Origin: Hedera helix
Taxonomy: Eukaryota; Streptophyta; Magnoliopsida; Apiales; Araliaceae
Length of the DNA: 64,000 bases
Direction of reading: 5' to 3'
Assembly: GCA_947179155.2 (NCBI GenBank)
Contig: OX359267.1
Span: forward strand, 55,070,792-55,134,791
Shown here piece by piece: positions 12,747 through 21,946 of the stretch (its first letter is position 1; every line of letters begins with the position of its first letter). Below the pieces are notes generated by a model. That model saw only the letters and a list, made by a program, of their open reading frames with translations. It did not search any database and was not told the DNA's origin. The position numbers and the translations under genes were made by a program.

Positions 12747-12985
12747 ACAGAAAGGATCTGGAACATACCCATTAAAGTAACATACTCCCGCTAAATGACA
12801 TACCTATATAAGCCACCTCAAATTCCTTTCTCTCACCTGATATAACTTTGACCAAAAAAGAAAAATCATTCTCTCACCTCACTTTGGCGTGGGTAAACAA
12901 AAAGAGTCTGCAAAAATTTAAAAAGAGAACCACTCTCTCTCTCCACCGATCTGACGAACAAAAAAAAATCAAACAACATCATAGC
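12747..12985 (+). repeat. Left terminal inverted repeat of the nested element
   Basis: Inverted match to 16085-16321. It contains a conserved stretch with CATACCCATTAAAG and CCTATATAAGCCACC (a TATATAAG TATA-like box near 12805-12812). It probably serves as the promoter of the plus-strand gene. Confidence 0.88.
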
Positions 12986-13488
12986 CTCTCTCTCCTCAAA
13001 TTTTCGCCTCCCTCATCCGAATCAAAAAAAGTCTCCCTCATCCCTCCGAAGAACAAGCCATATGAAGAACAAGTCGTTGTATATGACCGATCTGAAATTT
13101 TTCAAGGGACCAACCAAGCCATCGGTAAGCCCTAATTTCTTTATAAAAAAAAAGTTTATAGAATTTGGGGGAAAATGTGAAGTGTTGCGATTTATTTATT
13201 TTTTAGATTTGTTTATGATGTTGCTGTAAATGCTAATACCAACTGTTCATTTTTATTTATTTATGATGTTTATGATTTTTTTTAGATTTTTTTTCATTTC
13301 TTCATGATAATATTTTTATTGGCCAACTGGAATGTAAAAGAAATCTAGGAAATGGAAAGTTTTCAACATATTGATGAAAAAGGGTATCTTTTTGTCTTAT
13401 TTCTTCTGATGTGAGATTTATATTTATAGACATTTTTAGATGTAACACAGTGTGAATACTTAAATATGCAGATTCAATTGGGGCTTTA

Positions 13489-13749
13489 ATGTTAGCTCCA
13501 AAGAAGGAACATATAACAGGAGATTTTGATGAATGGAACTCCACAGCGGACTTGAAGCCTCTTCCTAAAAAATTACGAAGAGACAAAGAAAATGAAGAAA
13601 ACAGTCACGAAGATGTTTTGATGTTACAAACACAAGTCCATACATTACAGAAACAAATTGCCAAGCAAAGATCATTGGAGAAGAAATTATGGATTGTAAT
13701 AGTTGTTTCTTTTATTTTGATGTTTTTTGTATTGCAAACAAATGTATAA
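13489..13749 (+). CDS. Small coiled-coil protein with C-terminal membrane segment (86 aa)
   Basis: Function not recognised. The upstream exon starts in the left TIR and ends at the donor at 13125-13126; the second exon starts at 13472 after AATATGCAG. The first ATG in this frame is 13489, so exon 1 is probably untranslated. The frame through exon 1 is open from a non-ATG TTG at 12848, and the splice would keep it open (555 nt in all). Residues 1-35 are charged, with a basic LPKKLRRDK patch that could be a nuclear signal. Residues 40-65 form a probable coiled coil, and residues 65-83 are a hydrophobic span (WIVIVVSFILMFFVL) at the C-terminus, like a tail anchor. The arrangement recalls the tails of plant GRF-zinc-finger proteins, but no zinc finger is present. 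Confidence 0.5.
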   Translation: MLAPKKEHITGDFDEWNSTADLKPLPKKLRRDKENEENSHEDVLMLQTQVHTLQKQIAKQRSLEKKLWIVIVVSFILMFFVLQTNV

Positions 13750-14637
13750 ATTATGGATTGTAATAGTTGTTTGTTTAGTATGAATGGAATGGTATTTTGG
13801 CAAGTATGTATTGTGATTTAATGACTTTGGCAACTTATTAATGTTTGATAATGTGTTGTGGCTCAATTTTAGATTTTTGGTTAAACAGTTGGTTAAACAG
13901 TTGGAATGCTTATTGTGGTTTAGTGCATGTTGTTATCTTGAGGCTGAAAATTCAATCTGGAACAGTTGGAATGCAACATTGAGGCTGAAAATTCAATATT
14001 CAGAGCTTAAATGGCTGAACTCAGCAACAGATTGCAGCATGCTGCTGGTTTTTTCAACATGAAATCATCAGCTTTATGGATGTTTTTACTAAGCAGCCTG
14101 CTTACAATGTTTTTACTAAGCAGCATGCTGCTGAATTTTTCAACATGAACATGAAAATTGTAATTGCCAACCAATAATAAAAACTGTTTTTACTAAGCAT
14201 GCATGCTGCTGATTTTTTCATCATCTTTATGCAAACCAGGAATAAAAACTGCAGAAACAGCAATAAACAAAACTGTAGAACCATGAGCTACTAGTGTAAA
14301 CAAAACAGAAGAACCAACAACATAAAAACTGCAGAATTACAGAAACAGAAAATAAAAACTAGTCTCAATTACATAAGCTAGTCTCCATTACACAAAACAG
14401 TTAAAAATCTGAACATTATCTGAACATTATCTCTAGTCTCCATTGGACAAAACATTAAACAAAAGAACATAAAAAAAATACAAAAACCAGTCTCCATTAC
14501 ATAAGTCAGTCTCCATTTATCAACACAGCTAAAAATCTGAAATCCAATGATTAGTGCAATTCTGAAGCCCACTCTGTAAACACAAAAAAAAACAAAAATT
14601 ATATGAACTAATATAAAAAATATATATTTACAAGTGT

Positions 14638-15691
14638 TGTTGTAGCAATCTCAGTATCACCTGTGGGTATATCACTATCATGATCTACACTTGGATCTTG
14701 TGTGTCATCATTTGATGCTACAGTCCTACAAATATCATAGTCAAATTGTAACAAATAGCAAAAATATTCACCAACTTTGAAACAAATACGAAAGTGAAAA
14801 TAAGTAAACTTGCTTACTGATTATTCAGCATCGGACAGTTTCTTTTATCGTGTGTCGCACCAACTTTGCCACATCCATGACAACGTCTAACATTGGGATT
14901 CTTTGTTTTCCTTAAAGCCCTTTCTTTGCCACCCTTCAGCCTTTTGGCACACCCTTTTGCTCGCACCTAGTTCGGCTCAATGTAACTATATTCATTAGGT
15001 ACAGTCTTGTTAACTGACTTTGATACACTTGTTCCACCACACTCTATTCCTTTGTGAGTTTCAGAAGCATTCTTCCCAATAATATGATCGATCTTTTCAA
15101 CCGCATTATCTAAACACGACTTTAAAACATTTGTGGCTTCTTCATTTGTGAGAGCACTGTCAACCAAATCTAAAGACTGTTGAATGGGGTTGACAATGGG
15201 TGACTATGGCCCTCCTCAATTTTAGTCACTACATATAAGTCATTTCTTTTTACCACTACAAGCCTTGCAGTACAACATTCTTTTGTAGATCCACGTTTTC
15301 TTTTGACATCCGCATCGGCTAATAGTTTGCCCTTTCCTTGCTTAAAACACACATATTCCTTCCTACAAATCTCATCGGTTCCCACTTTCTTTTTCTCATT
15401 CCACTTTCGCACACTAAAACCACTATGCATTGCATATGTATTGTAAAAACTATGAACATCATCTAAGGTTTGAAATTCTTGACCTTGCTTAAGCTTCAAC
15501 TCATCAGCTACTTGAGGATAGTAAACAAAATTTGTAGCATTGTTCACATCCAACCCCTCTCTAATCAAAGCACCCCCCTGCATTTCAATTCCCAAATTGT
15601 AGTCTAATTCTATGCCAATTTCCAAATTGTGGTCTAATTGAATTTCAATATTATCCCCATGGCTCCCTATTTCATGGTCAATGTCATCCAT
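14638..15691 (-). pseudogene. FAR1-domain / zinc-knuckle protein (FRF-like), damaged
   Basis: The minus-strand ATG at 15691 follows an acceptor after a probable untranslated exon in the right TIR (donor near 16018). An acidic, repetitive N-terminus precedes a full FAR1 DNA-binding domain at about residues 70-165, with FYNTYAMHSGFSVRKW, conserved Cys in YVCFKQGK and ECCTARLVV, and the closing VVTKIEEGHSHPL. The frame stops at 15170; reading continues after a 2-nt shift near 15168-15178 through VDSALTNEEATNVLKSCLDN, has a TAG near 14970, then VRAKGCAKRLKGGKERAL and a CCHC knuckle (CHGCGKVGATHDKRNC) to about 14821. A last small exon near 14672-14728 adds an acidic tail. There is no MULE transposase domain, as in the Arabidopsis FRS-related factors. 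A splice variant could bypass the shift but not the TAG. Confidence 0.72.
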
Positions 15692-16084
15692 TTTAATAAA
15701 CCTGAAAATAATGAATGTTAAATGTTAGCAATCTGGCAAAAGTTTTAGAAAGACTATGACAACAATCAAACCACTTCACAATGGAATGCAATCTGACAAC
15801 ATCAATTGCAAACAGACCAACAAAATTACTAAATGGGGAGGGGGCCCTTTCAAAGACAATCAATTTTTAAGCAATTTGGCAAAATCAAGTAATAGCAAAA
15901 CAGAAATTGAAACAGAAAAGTAGCAAAACAAATTCAAAACAAAGCTAGTTTCATTTCCCCCTAAAATCTGAGCAAACTAGTTTCATTTCCACCTAAAATC
16001 TGAGCAAGTTTAGGGTTTACCTCAGGTTCGTTCGCTGCTTGCTAGCTGCCTTGGTTCCTCTGTTCTTTACCTCTCCTTTCTTTT

Positions 16085-16315
16085 GATTTTTTTCGTTTGA
16101 TTTTTTTTGTTCTTCAGATCGGTGGAAAGAGAGAGTGGTTCTCTTTTTAAATTTTTGTAGATCCTGTTTATTTACCCACGCCAAAGTGAGGTGAGAGAAT
16201 GGTTTTTCTTTTTTGGTCAAAGTTATATCAGGTGAGAGAAATGAATTTGAGGTGGCTTATATAGGTATGTCATTTAGCGGGAGTATGTTACTTTAATGGG
16301 TATGTCCCAGATCCT

Positions 16316-16321
<6 letters not shown>
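16085..16321 (-). repeat. Right terminal inverted repeat of the nested element
   Basis: Inverted copy of 12747-12985. It carries the same TATATAAG-like box (near 16256-16263, read on the minus strand) and drives the FAR1-type gene by inference. Confidence 0.88.

Positions 16322-16363
<42 letters not shown>
16321..16363. repeat. (TA)n tract flanking the nested element, right
   Basis: A perfect TA run directly adjoining the right TIR. Confidence 0.93.
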
Positions 16364-16367
<4 letters not shown>

Positions 16368-16576
16368 CAAATAAGATGAGTGAACTGTTGCAACTTGAGA
16401 TTGTTGTAATTGAATTAAATATATATAGAGCAGATAACTACAATCAATTCGTAATATTAGCTAGTTTTTGAATTTCATTTTCAAAATCGAGACGCATGTT
16501 TTGAAAATTGAACCTACTTGCATGTTTGATTTTGATTAACACAATTCACACTTTCACAGACGCCTTAACATATGTA

Positions 16577-16578
<2 letters not shown>

Positions 16579-16648
<70 letters not shown>
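16579..16648. repeat. (TA)n microsatellite
   Basis: About 35 perfect TA units inside the outer hAT element, downstream of the nested element. Confidence 0.95.
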
Positions 16649-16651
<3 letters not shown>

Positions 16652-16704
16652 CAATGACACATTTGACATGACCATACTGATGTACTATTACTAATCTAGT
16701 CACA

Positions 16705-16705
<1 letters not shown>

Positions 16706-16768
<63 letters not shown>
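16706..16768. repeat. (TA)n(TG)n compound microsatellite
   Basis: A TA run that switches to TG at about 16742, like the larger compound tract at 18742-18833. Confidence 0.95.
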
Positions 16769-16894
16769 CATGTCACTTGTTTTGAGTTTTGACAGACCAA
16801 GCACACCGGGCCGGACCACCAGCTAAAAAAATGTGTTCTGTGAGACCAACCAAACACACCGGCAAAAAAAAAAAAACCCTTACCGCAATGGCCT

Positions 16895-17045
16895 GGCCTG
16901 GCCCGGGCCTCAGGCCTAATCAGGCTAGCTTTTTTTATGCAAAATCCGGCCCGGCCTGGACTCGTCTCTTAAAAGTCAAAGCCTGACCTGACCTGGTCAA
17001 CAGCCAAGGCCTGCCAAGACAGGGCCGGACCAGGCCAGGCTGGCC
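16895..17045. promoter_or_regulatory. GC-rich subterminal repeat block, right end of hAT
   Basis: A second cluster of GGCCTG, CCTGGCC and GGCCGG words just inside the right TIR, mirroring the left block. The transposase-binding role is inferred from other hAT elements. Confidence 0.6.
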
Positions 17046-17060
17046 TGATGTGCACGCCTA

Positions 17061-18738
17061 GCTGGAATAAATCATTTCATATTTTTTTTTAAAGAATAAA
17101 ATTTATAAATTTGAGAGAGATAAAAATAATTAATTTCATTCCAACGAAACAACCAAACAAAAAAATGTCCATTCCAATTTCATTTCTATATTCTTTATCA
17201 ATGACTGTTTTCGGTCCAAGAATAAGCAAGCACTTGGCAACTAATTTTGTTGATCTCGATGCCCACAAATTCGTAGTTCAACAAAATTCGTAGTTCAACA
17301 AAATATATATTCTTCATATTTTTTCTTATGGAATCCATTAATATATATATATATATATAATTAAGTATACAATTCAGTTTTATTCTCAAAAGAAGTTTAT
17401 TTGACCTTTTAATTTAATTTAATTTTTTGCATAAATAAAGGCTACCATAAAGCCTACTTGAATATTATTATTTTCAAGAATAATATGTTGTAAACATTTT
17501 TTAACTATGAAGGAAGTGAAAATTATTCAATTAATCTAGGAATATGTAATTTCTTTCGGTCTTTACTTATGCAAAAAGTAAGTGTGTCGCTCGCCCTATA
17601 ATGACAGCTTTACACTCTAATATCTCAAAAACAACTTGATTATTCTTAATAAATGAAAAAATAAAGTACAACAGTCATAACTTATATCTTAAAATAATGC
17701 CATCCCTTTAACATATTGGGGTATATTGTGCAAATATCTGTCCCAATAACCACCGCTTTAAAATTTAATATACTGTACATTCTTTTATAATTAAACTAAA
17801 ATTTGGGTCGATAAAAAATCAACAAATTCATATAAAATTGAAGCAGAAAACCGTGGACATCTAGTAGGGAAGAGAGTCTGGATTGGCATCGTTGCTTACT
17901 TGTACTAAATTGATGTGCTCTATAATTTACTTACCAAATATAGAGAAAAGGAGAAAAAATAAAATAAAAGTAAAGGATGCACAATAAATATAAAATAATA
18001 ATAATAATAACATAAAATTCAATTACCCCACGCTTGCACCACTTCAATTGAAGTATTAAACTGCTGACGATAAAAATTATATAAATATCACCCGCAATTC
18101 ATAAATTATTAGGTTAACATAATTTTTGACAGTGATTCCTCTCAAACTTACAATCCAGTGACTAAGGTGATATATTATGTGTATCAGGTAGACAAATATG
18201 GTTTGGCGTATGGTTAGATATAATTATGAATGTTTCTTCATAATCATCCCTGGTACAGTTATTTTACCTCTTGCAATTCAAATTTATTCACAAACACTGA
18301 TAAACGTGTATAGATATATATGTGTGTGAGATTTAAAGAGATAAATTGCCAACACATTCTTTCTTTTGAACATGTCGTACATTTTTTCACCGGAAGATTT
18401 TGATGTTATTATAGATAAAAAAATAGTGTTGAGAGAGAAAGGAGACCATTTTTAAAAAATAAAATCATTCGCAGTTTAATATTGTAGACAGTACATAAAG
18501 CCAAAAATAACGTAGTTTGAAAAAAGTCAAAATCATATCGTCTACAGTGTTATACCGCGGACGATAAATTTATTTATTTTGATGTTTGGATTATTTTGGA
18601 TTGTCCGTAATATAATACTGCGGATACTTAAAAATTATAATATAAATAAGAGTCATTTAAATCATCATATCTCAGTTTAACACGACTGAGATCTGCTGTA
18701 AAGATAGTTTTATTTTTACAACGTTGTTAATAGATCAG

Positions 18739-18833
<95 letters not shown>

Positions 18834-20120
18834 CATGCATGAATTTTGATCAACGTAAATTTTTTTTATATAGTATAAAATATATACAATTATTTATAAT
18901 ATTATATATTGATTATATTAATAAATATATTAATAAAAAATAATATAAATTAACACGTGTATCGTATAGATTATAAAACTTATTATAATTAATTGATACA
19001 CTGTATAGTGATCTAATAATTATAATGGATCACTATTATACATATTATTTTTATTTTTTTATCTAATCTTTTGTCATAATTCCGAATACATACCAAAAGT
19101 TATTGTTCTCTAAATCCCTTTTTTCCTCTAATCAAATACTTCGTACATTAATTTACTCTCTCTGCTCCAGAATAAAATACTAGACTTCTAGTAATTTGTT
19201 TTCTCTCTCTAAAAGAGTACAGGTATGGTGGCACATCCCAAACCTCACCTCCTCGCACCTGCATAGACCTTGCAAAAAGGGCCAAGGTGTGTAGGTTGTC
19301 CTACTCCGCTCATTAAAAATTAAAATTTATTTTTATAATTTATAAGATTTGGGCTATTTTAACTCTGTTTATTTTTGGCTCGGTAGGTTGTGGCCTGCCT
19401 CGTGGGTGATCTGGTCTGCTCAATTTTTTTTTTTAACTCACTTCTCTTATTATTTTTTAAATTAATGTACTATTTTTTATGACTTAATTTTAAATCAATT
19501 TTTAGTAGGAATAAAAATATGAATGTATCTTATTGTTTAATATCTTAAACACTAAATGATAATTTTTTGTTGAATTGTTATATTGAGAATTGTTATGTCT
19601 AAGAGTAAACACCTACATTTTAGCTTAATAAAACTATAGAATCATTTACTTTAAATAAAAATTTTAAAAGAGCATAACTGCTACATAATTAACGAATATA
19701 ATATTTATATTTAGTAATCTTACCCAAAATGTGTGAATTATTGTTTATCTTTGTGGTATTAATGTTTTCTCTTTATAGGTTTTAAATTTATAAAAATTTA
19801 GTATTGTAGTGTTTGGAAAAAAATGGTTTATGAGCCGCGACGGACTGAACTAATTTTAGTTACAGACCTTTTATTTTGAGTCAAGAAAATTTAATTTTTT
19901 TAAGGGTTCTTTGTAAAAATATACAATAATTATAAAGTAATTACATCATTAGTGCATCCACAAGATAATCACAAAAAGAGGGCAACAAATTCAAACAATT
20001 CAATTCCACATTAATAAGAAAATCTAAAATCAAGGACAAATAACTATCATAATTAATAATTCAAATTCAAATATTTGGAATCTAAAAAAAAAAACAAATT
20101 CATAATACAAAATTCAAATC
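17061..20120. other. AT-rich intergenic DNA with microsatellites
   Basis: No gene recognised. It includes (TA)n near 17341 and the large compound repeat at 18742-18833. A slightly GC-richer patch at 19220-19420 has words such as GGCCTGCCTCGTGGG that recall hAT subterminal DNA, but no clear ends were found. Confidence 0.45.
18742..18833. repeat. (TA)n(TG)n compound microsatellite
   Basis: About 34 TA units followed by about 11 TG units. The longest microsatellite in the first third of the window and a likely polymorphic locus. Confidence 0.95.
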
Positions 20121-20157
20121 AAATTGAATGAAAAACAAAAAAATTATTTTATCTATC

Positions 20158-20445
20158 ATAATTTTCATCTTCCTCATTATCTTCCTCTGTCGTCTTCTCA
20201 CCCTTTTCATCACCGCATTCGCCGCGAATCTTCGCATTCCCTTCATCATCCTCCTCCGCCATCTCACCTTCATCATTATCTTCATCATCCTCTTCCGCTA
20301 CTGCCTCACCTTCATCATTCTCTTAATCTGCCTCCCTTTCATCATCTTCCTCCGCTGCAAATCTCCGGCAGTCCTTGGTTGCGTCGCCGTTACACCATCC
20401 TTTCCTCCCCTTCATCATCCTCTTCCGCCGCGAAATGGTTACCCA
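20158..20445. repeat. Imperfect TCATCNTC-type low-complexity tract
   Basis: Plus strand is CT-rich with repeated TTCATCATC and CTCCTCCGC words; the minus strand would encode an acidic Glu/Asp-rich stretch. Open frames exist on both strands, but they reflect the repeat composition. It could be a decayed piece of a gene for an acidic nuclear protein; nothing more specific is supported. Confidence 0.5.
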
Positions 20446-20461
20446 CAAAAACTAAAGTAGT

Positions 20462-20850
20462 TACCTTTGTATGAATGTTTGGCTACCAACTGCATCACAT
20501 TTAAAATAAATTTGTAATCTAATAAAACTGAATTAGTTACTTTGGTTTGTAGGTTTAGCAACCAATTGCATAAATGTTTGGCTACCAACTACATCACTTT
20601 CAAAATAAATTGGTAATCTAAGATTTTGGTTACCTTGATATGAAGGTTTGGTTACCTTGATATGAATGTTTGGTTACCTAGAGTTATTGCACGAAAAAAC
20701 TAGTTACTACACATTCAGAATTGGTTACCTCCTATTAGTGTTTGGTTACCTAGATTTACTGTACGAAAAACTAGTTACTACACATTTAGGAATTGGTTAC
20801 ATCATTACTAGTGTTTAGTTACCTCCATACTAGTGTTTGGTTACCTAGAT
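20462..20850 (+). repeat. GTTTGGTTACC tandem repeat array
   Basis: At least ten imperfect occurrences of (G/A)TTTGGTTACC or GTTTGGCTACC, embedded in longer units that share CTAGTTACTACACATT and TTTACTG(C/T)ACGAAAAA. The spacing of the clearest later units is about 70-80 bp. The same motif appears inverted at 21128-21178, on the far side of a captured transporter fragment. Confidence 0.8.
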
Positions 20851-20871
20851 TTACTGCAATAAAAAATCGCC

Positions 20872-21066
20872 ACTTACCTCCTATTCTCTTCCTACCTCGT
20901 CTTATTCATGTAGTTCGTTTCCCCATGCTATGCGCCGGCTCTGTCTGCTCCAAAAATATCATGAACATCATGCTCACCAACTTCCTCGACGCCGTCGTCG
21001 GAGGCCTCTTCTACTACATTTTCGGCTTCGCCTTTGCCTTCGGCGCCCCCTCCAATGCCTTCATAT
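20872..21066 (+). pseudogene. AMT1-type ammonium transporter exon fragment
   Basis: The plus strand reads TYLLFSSYLVLFM, a TAG in place of the expected Gln, then FV and a one-base shift. It continues AMLCAGSV-like (here PMLCAGSVCSKNIMNIML), then TNFLDAVVGG, LFYYIFGFAFAFGAPSN. This matches the second and third membrane helices of plant AMT1 ammonium channels, which move ammonium across the plasma membrane. Only about 65 codons are present, with no start, no other helices, one nonsense codon and one frameshift. It sits between opposite-facing GGTTACC repeats, which suggests capture by a mobile element. Confident on family, moderate on mechanism. Confidence 0.85.
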
Positions 21067-21127
21067 TCATACTCATGGTGGCGTCAATGGAGTCTTCACG
21101 TTTATGGTTAGATTTCTCGATTTTTTC

Positions 21128-21178
21128 AGGTAACCAAACACTAGTATGGAAGTAACCAAACACTATTATGGAGGTAAC
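21128..21178 (-). repeat. Inverted counterpart of the GGTTACC repeats
   Basis: Contains GGTAACCAAACACTAGTATGG and a second AAGTAACCAAACACT copy, the complement of the units at 20810-20848. With that array it brackets the transporter fragment as an inverted repeat about 280 bp apart. Confidence 0.8.
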
Positions 21179-21671
21179 CAGCAGCGGCAGTGTGATTGGT
21201 GGTGTTGGCGCTGAAGAACTGTGCCAACTGATCGGCGGAATAGCTAATTTTTTCCATGCCTGACTGGTTTACTTTAAAGAGAAATACTGATAAGAGAGAG
21301 GGATTTGAGAGGTCCAATTTAATTGAATCTCTTTTTTATGGATAGTTTGTTTGACTTTTCATTCAACTTTTTATTTCATATATTTTAAGTATTTTGAATT
21401 TTAAAATTTAGAACTAACTACCCATTAAACCACCTAACTAAATTAATAGAATAATAATATACTAATTTGAAAATTACATATTAAAAATTTATTAATTTTA
21501 TAAATATTTTAAATATATACTTTTATTATAATATTTTTTAAAAAGATACTAGTAAATATAATTCTCCCTTTTTAATCAAACTTATATTTAACTGACCCGA
21601 CTATAATTCGACCTCTTTGATTCGCCCCGGCTCGTTTGCCAACTCCACACATGTGGTTAGGCGTATGTACA

Positions 21672-21674
<3 letters not shown>

Positions 21675-21721
<47 letters not shown>
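21675..21721. repeat. (TA)n microsatellite in the USP-like promoter region
   Basis: About 23 TA units ending about 225 bp upstream of the ATG at 21947, close to the probable 5' leader. Confidence 0.95.
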
Positions 21722-21723
<2 letters not shown>

Positions 21724-21946
21724 AGAGCGAGAGCCCGACAGTCTCTGTATATCAGTGCCTATCGATCGTCCGTCCGTTCAAGATTCTTCAATCACCGGCA
21801 TCTTATTCTCTCTATTCGAGATTTGAACTTAATCCCCACAATTTTTCTTTCTAGAATCCATCCGTTCTTCATTGACCCATTCGAAGTAAGTATCCTTACC
21901 CCTCCCGCTACATATATATGCATGCCTTGGACTGCTATAGGAACTA

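Larger units (their letters stand above)
12747..16321. mobile_element. MULE-like TIR element with two convergent genes, nested in the hAT
   Basis: About 240 bp at each end are inverted copies with few mismatches; the first 20 bases differ at one position (CTGGAACAT versus CTGGGACAT). Each repeat runs into what looks like an untranslated first exon and a GT donor, GGTAAGCCCTAA on the left and GGTAAACCCTAA on the right. Each leads to a second exon with the first usable ATG: a small plus-strand gene (13489-13749) and a FAR1-type minus-strand gene (from 15691). The convergent, TIR-driven layout resembles Mutator MuDR. No MULE catalytic domain was found, so I infer a non-autonomous element. The target duplication cannot be read because the flanks are TA repeats. 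Confidence 0.8.
9083..17060 (+). mobile_element. hAT-superfamily transposon with a nested TIR element
   Basis: The ends are inverted: TAGACATGCACATCCGG on the left and the complement of TAGGCGTGCACATCAGG on the right, differing at three positions. The flanks share AGCTGGAA, fitting the 8-bp hAT target duplication, although adjacent identical bases leave the exact boundary uncertain by one or two positions. Both subterminal regions are unusually GC-rich with repeated GGCCTG/CCGGCC words. A broken hAT transposase gene lies at 10267-12269. Removing the nested element at 12747-16321 leaves about 4.4 kb, an ordinary size for an autonomous hAT such as Ac. Confidence 0.9.

Noticed and set aside
12848..13124. 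Open frame through the left TIR exon as the true N-terminus of the small transposon protein
   Set aside because: The frame starts at TTG with no ATG; the splice keeps frame, but an untranslated first exon is simpler and matches the opposite gene.
20124..20474. Overlapping open frames on both strands giving His/Pro-rich, Ile/Leu-rich or Arg/Met-rich proteins
   Set aside because: They arise from one repetitive TCATC/CTCC tract and have no start context, intron signals or family match.
19221..21648. A larger hAT-like element enclosing the transporter fragment, suggested by TGGTGGCACATCCC near 19228 and the complement of GGCAAACGAGCCGGGGCG near 21630
   Set aside because: The proposed ends align poorly and no 8-bp target duplication was found; kept only as a possibility.
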